Assembly (NCBI GenBank): GCA_040386295.1
Contig: JAZKFR010000012.1
Location: 1 to 18,688, forward strand
From: JAZKFR01 sp040386295
GTDB lineage: Bacteria > Pseudomonadota > Gammaproteobacteria > Burkholderiales > Rhodocyclaceae
DNA length: 18,688 bases
Direction: 5' to 3'
Shown: positions 1 to 5,997 of the stretch, one piece after another
Numbering within the stretch: position 1 is the first letter of the stretch
Layout of the letters: every line of letters starts with the position of its first letter
The notes under the pieces: generated by a model
What the model saw: only the letters and a program-made list of their open reading frames with translations
Told to the model about the DNA's origin: nothing
The model's database searches: none
Made by a program: the position numbers and the translations under genes

Positions 1-871
1 TACCGCTTTTACCGTTTCAATTGAGGCGGCTGAAGGCGTGACGACGGGCATTTCGGCGCATGACCGTGCGCGCACGGTGCAGGCGGCGGTGGCGCGCAAC
101 GCCCTGCCAGAAGACATTGTTCAGCCTGGGCATATTTTTCCGATCATGGCCAAGCCGGGGGGCGTTCTGGTCCGCGCGGGGCATACCGAAGCAGGGTGCG
201 ATTTGGCCCAATTGGCGGGTTTGGAGCCAGCTTCGGTGATTTGTGAAATTCTCAACGATGACGGTTCAATGGCGCGTTTGCCCGATTTGATTACGTTTGC
301 ACAGACGCATCAGCTCAATATTGGTACCATCGCCGACCTGATTCATTACCGCAGTCGCCATGAAACCTTGGTCGAGCGCACCTTCTCTAAGCCGGTGCGT
401 TTTGCGCAAGCCGCCGAAGGGGTGTGGATGCTGCATGCGTACACTGATCGCAGCTCGAACGAGGTGCATTTGGCCTTGACTAAAGGCGAGATTCGCCAGG
501 ATCAAGAAGTCTTGGTGCGTGTGCATGAACCTTTGTCGGTGCTCGATTTTCTCGATCCCGAGAGTGCGCGCCATACGTTCTCAATCGCCAGCGTACAGGC
601 GGCGATGGAGCGCGCTGACGCTGCGGTGATGGTTCTGCTGCACCGGCCAGAAACGGGTCAAGATATGCTCGCTGCGCTACTTGAACCGGACGCCGGTAAA
701 ACCAAGAAGCCGCATTGGGATCCGCGTATTTACGGTATCGGTGCGCAAATTTTGCGCGACCTCGGCGTGCGCAAAATGAAATTGATCGCGAGCCCGCGCC
801 GGATGCCGAGTATGGTCGGCTTTGATCTCGAAGTGAGCGGCTATATCGCGACCCCGGAGCAACTCGCTTAA
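1..871 (+). CDS. ribB: 3,4-dihydroxy-2-butanone-4-phosphate synthase with degenerate GTP cyclohydrolase II-like C-terminal domain (RibBX type), 5' partial
   Basis: Forms the four-carbon riboflavin precursor from ribulose 5-phosphate in the cytoplasm. The reading frame is already open at base 2 and encodes FTVSIEAAEGVTTGISAHDR, the RibB core, so the true start lies outside the window and the GTG at 38 is internal. RibB motifs continue with PGHIFP, GGVLVRAGHTEA and NDDGSMAR. From about base 395 the C-terminal half resembles GTP cyclohydrolase II: it keeps VRVHE and YGIGAQILRDLG, but where active enzymes have the zinc-binding cysteines (CLTGD...LRCDC) it reads PLSVLDFLD, with no cysteine. GTP cyclohydrolase activity is therefore unlikely. 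This matches the RibBX variant known from Proteobacteria; a true RibA should lie elsewhere in the genome. ribH follows after 83 bp. Confidence 0.93.
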   Translation, partial: TAFTVSIEAAEGVTTGISAHDRARTVQAAVARNALPEDIVQPGHIFPIMAKPGGVLVRAGHTEAGCDLAQLAGLEPASVICEILNDDGSMARLPDLITFAQTHQLNIGTIADLIHYRSRHETLVERTFSKPVRFAQAAEGVWMLHAYTDRSSNEVHLALTKGEIRQDQEVLVRVHEPLSVLDFLDPESARHTFSIASVQAAMERADAAVMVLLHRPETGQDMLAALLEPDAGKTKKPHWDPRIYGIGAQILRDLGVRKMKLIASPRRMPSMVGFDLEVSGYIATPEQLA

Positions 872-954
872 CCCTTGCTGTTGCGCCCACAGCGCGGCGG
901 CTGTACAGCAGCAGAACCCCTCTTTATTCCTACTGACTAAGCTGATTTGCGACG

Positions 955-1446
955 ATGGCATACGACGAAAATATCTACGAATATCCCACTACCGGACAGG
1001 CAGCCGAAGCCTTGCATATCGGTATCGTGATGAGCCGTTTTAACCAAGACATTGGCGAAGGATTGCTCGGTGCCTGCCTGGCGACCTTGCAACAGAGCGG
1101 TATCGCGGCAAAGCATATTGCGCTGGCGACGGTGCCGGGTGCTTTGGAGATTCCTCTGGCGCTACAAAGCATGGCGCAAAGCGCGCGCTTTCACGCTTTG
1201 ATCGCCCTGGGGGCGGTTATTCGGGGTGAAACCTATCACTTTGAAGTGGTGTCCAACGACGCTTGCCGTGCTTTGATGGAAGTGCAATTGCATACCGGGG
1301 TGCCGATTGCTAATGGCATTCTGACCTGTGAGAACGACGATCAGGCGCTCGCCAGAATGCAGGAAAAAGGCAGCGATTGCGCCCGTGTCGCCCTTGAAAT
1401 GGCTAATTTGCTTAGCGCAATAAAAGAAAGTCAGCATGAACGATAA
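955..1446 (+). CDS. ribH: 6,7-dimethyl-8-ribityllumazine synthase
   Basis: Condenses 5-amino-6-ribitylamino-uracil with the four-carbon phosphate made by RibB, giving lumazine, the penultimate riboflavin intermediate. The 163 residues fit the family (E. coli 156). Visible motifs are the N-terminal strand IGIVMSRFNQDI (22-33), VPGALEIP (60-67), ALGAVIRGETYHFEVV (84-99) containing the likely catalytic His95, and GILTCENDDQALAR (121-134). The ATG at 955 has no clear Shine-Dalgarno sequence, but it is the only start that gives a full-length protein. The gap from ribB contains a short palindrome (GCTGTACAGC, 900-909) and no convincing promoter, so co-transcription with ribB is likely. The 3' end overlaps nusB by 11 bp. 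Confidence 0.97.
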   Translation: MAYDENIYEYPTTGQAAEALHIGIVMSRFNQDIGEGLLGACLATLQQSGIAAKHIALATVPGALEIPLALQSMAQSARFHALIALGAVIRGETYHFEVVSNDACRALMEVQLHTGVPIANGILTCENDDQALARMQEKGSDCARVALEMANLLSAIKESQHER

Positions 1447-2026
1447 ACAAGAATCACAAGAGCACGCCTGCGCGTCCACTTCCAACCCGGCGGCGGCTGT
1501 GATTGACGCAGTGTCCGTCGCGACGCCTGCTGCTTTGCCGCAGAAAGTAGGCAAAGACGGCGCGGGCGCTCAAGCGAGCAAATCACCACGCCGACGAGCG
1601 CGTGAATTTGCCTTGCAAGGTTTGTATCAAGCTCGAATGAGTGGTAACGACGAAGCGGCAGTCGAAGCACATTTGCACGAAGTCACTGGCTTTGACAAAG
1701 CCGATCAAGCCTTCTTTACCGGTTTGCTGCGCGGAGTATGGCGTCAGCATGACGCCTTGTTAGCGCAGCTGCAGCCGTATTTGGACCGTCCTTTTGCCGA
1801 GCTATCGCCGATCGAAGCGATTATCTTGTTGTTAGGGGCGTTTGAGTTGGCTGACTACCCGCAAACGCCGTATCGCGTCATCATCAACGAGGCGATTGAG
1901 TTGGCCAAAGCGTACGGTGGTACCGATGGCCATAAATATATCAATGGCGTGCTCGACAAACTCGCGGCTAAACTGCGCCCCGTTGAGGTGGAAGCGAAGC
2001 GTGTTGCCCGACAAAACGCGCGCTGA
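1436..2026 (+). CDS. nusB: Transcription antitermination factor NusB with long N-terminal extension
   Basis: NusB binds NusE (S10) and the boxA RNA of rRNA leaders to support antitermination. The conserved helical fold begins only near residue 50, with RRRAREFALQGLYQ (52-65). It ends with the signature INEAIELAKAYGGTDGHKYI (150-169) and NGVLDKLA (170-177). At 196 residues it is well longer than E. coli NusB (139), because of about 48 N-terminal residues rich in Ala, Ser and Gln without family resemblance. The ATG at 1436 lies inside the end of ribH (11-bp overlap), suggesting translational coupling. The only other in-frame start before the conserved part is a GTG at 1511, which has no good ribosome binding site. 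The 223 bp after nusB hold no gene, strong promoter or terminator that I can support. Confidence 0.95.
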   Translation: MNDKQESQEHACASTSNPAAAVIDAVSVATPAALPQKVGKDGAGAQASKSPRRRAREFALQGLYQARMSGNDEAAVEAHLHEVTGFDKADQAFFTGLLRGVWRQHDALLAQLQPYLDRPFAELSPIEAIILLLGAFELADYPQTPYRVIINEAIELAKAYGGTDGHKYINGVLDKLAAKLRPVEVEAKRVARQNAR

Positions 2027-2249
2027 AGCAGCGTGTTCAGGCAGCGCAGCGTTCAGTGTGTTTCGGTTTGGCTTAAAACGCGTTACGCCTATCTGCCTAC
2101 CAATTACCAATACAAAGCAAAGCAATTTTGTCTGGCTTGGTTCTGTGAGCGCACTACCTATGCCTCTTGCTGACAAGATTGACTTGAAAATGGAATGCTT
2201 TCCCCGGTATGCCTTGGTTCCTTCACCTTATTTTTGAGCTACGAATGCT

Positions 2250-4871
2250 ATGAGCAAGAAGTTAATCATTGCCGAAAAACCTTCCGTTGCTGCGGATATT
2301 GCGCGCGCCTTGGGCGGCTTTACCAAGCACGACGACTATTTTGAACGCGATGATGCGTTGATCTCTTCTGCCGTTGGCCACCTGCTTGAGCTGGCGTGCC
2401 CAGAGGAATACGAGGTCAAGCGGGGCAAATGGTCGTTCGCGCATCTGCCGGTGATTCCGCCTTACTTCGCGCTGCGTCCGATCGAAAAAACCGAGTCGCG
2501 GCTGAAAGTATTGACCAAGCTGATTAAGCGCAAAGACATTGACAGCCTGGTTAACGCCTGCGACGCCGGGCGTGAAGGCGAGTTGATTTTTAACTACATT
2601 GCACAGCACGCGAAAAGCGGTAAACCCGTTGAGCGTCTGTGGCTGCAATCGATGACGCAACAGGCAATCAAAGACGGCTTCTCGCGCTTACGTGCTGGCG
2701 CTGAGATGCAAGGATTGGCTGACGCAGCGGTGTGTCGCTCGGAGTCCGATTGGTTGGTCGGCATCAACGGAACACGCGCGATGACGGCGTTTAACTCAAA
2801 AACCGGCGGCTTCCATTTGACCACCGTTGGCCGTGTACAAACGCCGACGTTGGCGCTGCTGGTCGAGCGCGAAGACAAGATCAAGAAATTTAAGCCGCGC
2901 GACTATTGGGAGATTGAAGGTAGCTTTCAATGTTTGGCCGGCGAGTATCGTGGCAAGTGGTTTGACGAACAGTACAAAGGCAAAGAAGACGACGAGCATG
3001 CGCGGGCTGATCGCCTGTGGGACGTTGATCGGGCTCAAGCGCTTAAAGCAAAATGTGAGGGCAAACCAGGGTTGGTCAGCGAAGAGGCGAAGCCCACGAC
3101 GCAGCTGTCTCCGCTGCTCTACGATCTGACCAGTCTGCAGCGCGAAGCGAATAGCCGCTTTGGTTTTTCGGCCAAATCAACCTTAGGTTTGGCGCAAGCG
3201 CTATACGAAAAACACAAGGTGCTGACCTATCCACGAACCGACGCGCGCGCCTTGCCCGAAGACTATTTGACGACCGTTAAAGCAACCCTCGCCATGCTCA
3301 CCGGTGAAGCGGCTGGCGGTGCAAGCAAAGGCATAGACGAAGCTGCATTGGCGCGCTACGCACCGTTTGCGCACCAGATTCTCGCCAGAAACTGGGTTCT
3401 GCCGAACAAGCGCATCTTCAACAACGCCAAAATATCAGACCATTTTGCAATTATTCCCACCCTGCAAGCGCCTAAGCAACTCTCAGAGCCGGAGCAAAAA
3501 CTCTACGACATGGTGGTCAAACGCTTCTTGGCGGTGTTCTATCCGGCTGCGGAATATCTGATCACCACGCGCATTACCCGTGTTGAGAACGAACCGTTTA
3601 AAACCGAAGGCAAAGTTTTGGTGAATCCTGGCTGGCTTGCCGTTTATGGCCGCGAAAGTCAGGAAGGCAGCGAGGGCAATCTAGTTCCCTTGCAGCCCAA
3701 AGAACACATTAAGGCCGACGAGATTACGGTGAGCACGCATCAAACGAAAGCCCCTGCGCGTTATTCTGAAGCGACCTTGCTGTCTGCTATGGAAGGCGCC
3801 GGCAAGATGGTCGACGACGAGGAGCTGCGCAGTGCGATGGCCGGGCGTGGCTTGGGTACGCCCGCAACGCGCGCGCAAATCATCGAAAATTTGTTGTCCG
3901 AGCAATACGTGCTGCGCGAGGGGCGTGAGCTACAAGCCACAGCAAAAGCCTTTTCCTTGATGACCTTGCTCAATGGCCTGGGCATCCCGGAGCTGACCGC
4001 GCCCGAGCTGACCGGCGAGTGGGAGTGGAAGCTGGCGCGTATGGAACGCGGCGAGCTGTCGCGTGTGGACTTCATGCAAGAAATTGCTGCGATGACGCAA
4101 CGCATCGTCGATCGAGCCAAGCATTACGACAACGACACCATCCCCGGCGATTTCGGCACCTTGAGCACGGCCTGTCCGAAATGCGGTGGGACGATCAAAG
4201 AAACGTACAAAAAATTTCAATGCCAAGCATGCGAATTCTCCTTATGGAAAATTGTTGCCGGGCGTCAGTACGAAGCCGCCGAGGTCGAGACCTTGCTCCG
4301 TGAGCGCAAGATCGGTCCGCTGACGGGCTTTCGTAACAAAATGGGGCGCCCTTTTAACGCCATCATCAAACTCAACGCCGAACACGCGCCCGAATTTGAT
4401 TTCGGCCAAGGCCTGGCTGGAGAAGAGGGCGGCGAGCCCCCTGATTTTTCAGGTCAGACTCCTCTGGGCGCTTGCCCGCAATGTGCTGCTCATGTTTTTG
4501 AGCATGGCATGGCCTATGTTTGCGAAAAATCCGTGTTGCCAGAGAAACAATGCGCCTTCCGTTCGGGCAAGCTCATCCTGCAACAAGCGATTGAACCCGA
4601 GCAGATGCAGAAACTCCTCGCAACGGGGCGTACCGACCTGCTGAAAGACTTTGTCTCCGCGCGCACGCGGCGCAAATTCTCCGCCTTCTTGGTGCGCGGC
4701 AGCGACGGCAAAGTCAGCTTTGAGTTTGAAAAACGCGTGCCCAAAGCAAAGCCGACGAAAACAGCCAAACCCGCACCCGCCAGCGCGACCGCAGCGCCGG
4801 AAGTAGCGGCAAAACCTAAGCGTAAAGCGGCGGTGGCTAAGACGGTCGCTAAGCAGCCGAAGGCGAGTTAA
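2250..4871 (+). CDS. topB: DNA topoisomerase III (type IA)
   Basis: Type IA topoisomerase that cuts one strand and passes another, acting in decatenation and recombination intermediates. The Toprim domain begins MSKKLIIAEKPSVA (Glu9 is a likely metal/acid residue) and contains DAGREGE (105-111). The active-site motif is LTYPRTDAR with the nucleophile Tyr327, one residue from E. coli Tyr328. A further core motif is AGRGLGTPATRA (531-542). The C-terminus carries two four-cysteine modules (Cys642/645/658/661 and Cys742/745/758/768), then a Lys/Ala/Pro tail (about 831-873) likely to bind DNA non-specifically. At 873 residues it is longer than E. coli TopB (653) because of these modules. The ATG at 2250 gives the canonical N-terminus although the ribosome binding site is poor. 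Flanking gaps of 223 and 667 bp suggest its own transcription unit, but I see no convincing promoter. Confidence 0.96.
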   Translation: MSKKLIIAEKPSVAADIARALGGFTKHDDYFERDDALISSAVGHLLELACPEEYEVKRGKWSFAHLPVIPPYFALRPIEKTESRLKVLTKLIKRKDIDSLVNACDAGREGELIFNYIAQHAKSGKPVERLWLQSMTQQAIKDGFSRLRAGAEMQGLADAAVCRSESDWLVGINGTRAMTAFNSKTGGFHLTTVGRVQTPTLALLVEREDKIKKFKPRDYWEIEGSFQCLAGEYRGKWFDEQYKGKEDDEHARADRLWDVDRAQALKAKCEGKPGLVSEEAKPTTQLSPLLYDLTSLQREANSRFGFSAKSTLGLAQALYEKHKVLTYPRTDARALPEDYLTTVKATLAMLTGEAAGGASKGIDEAALARYAPFAHQILARNWVLPNKRIFNNAKISDHFAIIPTLQAPKQLSEPEQKLYDMVVKRFLAVFYPAAEYLITTRITRVENEPFKTEGKVLVNPGWLAVYGRESQEGSEGNLVPLQPKEHIKADEITVSTHQTKAPARYSEATLLSAMEGAGKMVDDEELRSAMAGRGLGTPATRAQIIENLLSEQYVLREGRELQATAKAFSLMTLLNGLGIPELTAPELTGEWEWKLARMERGELSRVDFMQEIAAMTQRIVDRAKHYDNDTIPGDFGTLSTACPKCGGTIKETYKKFQCQACEFSLWKIVAGRQYEAAEVETLLRERKIGPLTGFRNKMGRPFNAIIKLNAEHAPEFDFGQGLAGEEGGEPPDFSGQTPLGACPQCAAHVFEHGMAYVCEKSVLPEKQCAFRSGKLILQQAIEPEQMQKLLATGRTDLLKDFVSARTRRKFSAFLVRGSDGKVSFEFEKRVPKAKPTKTAKPAPASATAAPEVAAKPKRKAAVAKTVAKQPKAS

Positions 4872-4874
4872 AGC

Positions 4875-4896
4875 GGGGCGCTGCCCCAGTTTCGTC
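4875..4896 (+). terminator. Weak candidate terminator after topB
   Basis: Three bases after the topB stop codon, GGGGC (4875-4879) and GCCCC (4883-4887) can pair around a GCT loop. Only AGTTTCGTC follows, so the T tract is poor. It may slow or end topB transcription, but the stem is only 5 bp and the call is tentative. Confidence 0.25.
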
Positions 4897-4919
4897 AATC
4901 GACCCTAGGGTAATTGCGC

Positions 4920-5215
4920 TGCGCATTAAAAGCGGCGCGTTATTGCATTGCTGCGTTATTCGCTTTGCATTGCCTTGCTACGGCAAGTTGCTCGCTTTGC
5001 CTTGCCTTCGTGTTCCGTCTCTGAGGCAGGCTGGAGTAGCAATTCGTGCATGCCGCTTGGCTTGCTTGCTCTGGTGGCGCGCCAAATTTTTGATTCGTAG
5101 TGCGCTAGCTTGTGCCGTCGCGAACTCAGCTCGGCCTCATGTTCTCCTGCCAGCCACAGCAAGGCATTCCTCCTGCTGTCGGCGCCCCCTAATGCCAATT
5201 TTCAATGCGCATTAA
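4920..5215. repeat. 10-bp direct repeat TGCGCATTAA bounding a 276-bp segment
   Basis: TGCGCATTAA occurs exactly at 4920-4929 and again at 5206-5215, in the same orientation. The 276 bp between hold most of the repeat-like material of this intergenic region. A target-site duplication around a small non-autonomous element would look like this, but I could not find terminal inverted repeats just inside the two copies. Chance or an internal duplication remains possible. Confidence 0.45.
4961..5010. repeat. Imperfect 18-bp direct repeat (CGCTTTGC family)
   Basis: CGCTTTGCATTGCCTTGC (4961-4978) and CGCTTTGCCTTGCCTTCG (4993-5010) share their first 8 bases and bases 10-16. They are offset by 32 bp. 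A third, shorter copy, CGCTTTGCCTGCC, lies at 5237-5249. The hairpin 4974-4987 sits partly between the first two copies. Confidence 0.55.
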
Positions 5216-5360
5216 CACAGCATCCTCTGCCCTCTGCGCTTTGCCTGCCGGTCTGCGCGTTTTGTTTTGGTGGCGTATCAGTCTCGCACCTTCCTCAAGT
5301 CCTCCTCATGGCGACGCTCGCCCGCGCGCCGCTGACCTTTGCTTATTTCTGTCACAAATC

Positions 5361-5374
5361 ACTTTAATTAAAGT
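5361..5374. promoter_or_regulatory. 14-bp perfect palindrome in the AT-rich region upstream of mraZ
   Basis: ACTTTAATTAAAGT is a perfect palindrome, followed directly by further T residues. It opens a 60-bp stretch (5361-5420) with only 8 G/C bases. A second inverted repeat, TTTAAAT (5390-5396) and ATTTAAA (5408-5414), follows. These may be protein binding sites or simply easily melted or curved DNA feeding the mraZ promoter. No specific regulator can be assigned. Confidence 0.35.
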
Positions 5375-5408
5375 TTTTTTCTTATTGTTTTTAAATGAAA
5401 AAGAATTA

Positions 5409-5436
5409 TTTAAATTTCTGCTGAGGCGCTTATAAG
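5409..5436 (+). promoter_or_regulatory. Candidate upstream promoter of the dcw operon
   Basis: A possible -35 element TTTAAA (5409-5414) and -10 element TATAAG (5431-5436, five of six consensus bases) are separated by 16 bp, just downstream of a very AT-rich tract that could act as an UP element. Transcription would start near 5443, giving a leader of about 95 nt that includes the MraZ operator. Confidence 0.35.
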
Positions 5437-5469
5437 TCCTTGTCGTAATTGAAAAAAATCTGCTTTCTC

Positions 5470-5498
5470 TTGCTTTGGTCTTTTTTTTGTCTTAAAGT
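5470..5498 (+). promoter_or_regulatory. Candidate mraZ-proximal promoter overlapping the MraZ operator
   Basis: TTGCTT (5470-5475) and TAAAGT (5493-5498) are 17 bp apart; they match the sigma-70 consensus at three and four of six bases. The -10 element runs into the first GTGG unit of the MraZ operator, so bound MraZ would block RNA polymerase. Transcription would begin near 5505, about 34 nt before the mraZ start. The hexamers are weak, so position rather than sequence is the main support. Confidence 0.35.
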
Positions 5499-5526
5499 GG
5501 GAACAAGTGGTGAAAAGTGGTAAAAA
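5497..5526 (+). promoter_or_regulatory. MraZ operator (MraZ box), three GTGG repeats
   Basis: Three consecutive 10-bp units begin GTGG: GTGGGAACAA (5497-5506), GTGGTGAAAA (5507-5516) and GTGGTAAAAA (5517-5526). MraZ proteins are known to bind direct TGGG-type repeats at 10-bp spacing just upstream of their own genes, and this array ends 12 bp before the mraZ ATG. It is the expected site for autoregulation of the cluster. Confidence 0.85.
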
Positions 5527-5538
5527 GATTCTCCTGTG

Positions 5539-5988
5539 ATGTTTCAGGGAGCAGCAGCGCTGAATCTCGATGCCAAAGGTCGACTGGCTATTCCGGCTCG
5601 TCACCGGGAGTCGCTTGTCGCGGCGGCGGATCAGGGGCAGTTAGTGCTGACAGCCCATCCGCATCGTTGTTTGCTGCTTTATCCCTTGCCGGCATGGACA
5701 CCGATTCGCGACAAAGTGCTGTCGGCTTCTGGGCTTGAGCAGCAGTCCGCATTGATCAAACGTTTGCTCATTGGTTTTGCGCGCGATGAGACGCTCGATT
5801 CGGCTGGACGTCTTTTGATTGCCCCCGAGTTACGTCAGTTCGCTCAGTTTGAAAAGCAGGTTTGGTTGGTCGGTCAGGGCAGCCATTTTGAAATTTGGTC
5901 AGACGCAGGTTGGCAGAAGCAACAGGAAGCGATTTTTGCCTTGGGCGATCAGTTATTACCGCCTGGGCTTGAGGGATTGGCGCTGTGA
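5539..5988 (+). CDS. mraZ: Transcriptional regulator MraZ
   Basis: DNA-binding regulator of the dcw operon that represses its own promoter in studied bacteria. The 149 residues contain two AbrB/SpoVT-like half-domains, each with a DxxGR motif: LDAKGRLAIPARHR (10-23), including Arg15, which is important for DNA binding in E. coli MraZ, and LDSAGRLLIAPELR (86-99). The start ATG at 5539 gives the family N-terminus MFQGA. A GTG directly before it (5536) would add only one Met. There is no clear Shine-Dalgarno sequence. The stop codon overlaps the GTG start of rsmH by 4 bp (GTGA). The operator lies just upstream. Confidence 0.95.
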   Translation: MFQGAAALNLDAKGRLAIPARHRESLVAAADQGQLVLTAHPHRCLLLYPLPAWTPIRDKVLSASGLEQQSALIKRLLIGFARDETLDSAGRLLIAPELRQFAQFEKQVWLVGQGSHFEIWSDAGWQKQQEAIFALGDQLLPPGLEGLAL

Positions 5989-5997
5989 GCGCTGTGA
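5980..5997 (+). repeat. Perfect 9-bp tandem duplication at the mraZ-rsmH junction
   Basis: GCGCTGTGA occurs twice in tandem (5980-5988 and 5989-5997). Each copy contains GTGA. The first supplies the mraZ stop and rsmH GTG start; the second supplies another in-frame GTG three codons later (5994). Confidence 0.9.

Larger units (their letters stand above)
4872..5360. other. Non-coding, repeat-rich intergenic segment between topB and the mraZ promoter region
   Basis: About 490 bp without a credible gene. Open frames exist on both strands (for example 4943-5215 on + and 4956-5198 on -), but they overlap one another, have no ribosome binding site and give compositionally odd proteins (Cys/Leu/Ala-rich on +) that I do not recognise. 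The segment contains CGCTTTGC three times, perfect 10-bp palindromes at 4902-4911 (ACCCTAGGGT) and 5075-5084 (TGGCGCGCCA), and a short hairpin at 4974-4987 (CTTGC, loop TACG, GCAAG). The + strand is rich in pyrimidines. It may be a copy of a dispersed genomic repeat, but this cannot be decided from one window. Confidence 0.6.

Noticed and set aside
38..40. GTG as the start of ribB
   Set aside because: The same frame is open to the window edge and encodes conserved RibB residues (FTVSIEAAEG) upstream, so this is an internal valine.
2179..2212. TTGACT upstream of topB as a -35 element with TATGCC as a -10
   Set aside because: The spacing between them is 23 bp and no better -10 lies at 16-18 bp.
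1842..2237. Plus-strand 131-codon open frame running from inside nusB into the gap before topB
   Set aside because: Most of it is an out-of-frame shadow of nusB and the rest has no recognisable protein features.
3842..3864. 7-bp inverted repeat in topB, and a similar one in ftsI (8592-8610)
   Set aside because: They lie in conserved coding segments, and stems of this length are expected by chance in a window of this size.
4449..4898. Minus-strand 149-codon frame opposite the end of topB, and similar long antisense frames opposite murC (17621-18154) and murG (16875-17360)
   Set aside because: They are antisense shadows of well-conserved genes in GC-rich DNA, without their own motifs or start signals.
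4956..5198. Minus-strand open frame of 80 codons in the topB-mraZ spacer, and a plus-strand frame (4943-5215) over the same bases
   Set aside because: They overlap on opposite strands, have no clear ribosome binding site and show no recognisable domain. The underlying DNA looks repetitive rather than coding.
5361..5380. ACTTTAATTAAAGT plus T run as an intrinsic terminator
   Set aside because: A hairpin with a 4-base loop would have only five A/T-rich pairs, too weak for a normal intrinsic terminator. It is kept only as a palindrome of unknown role.
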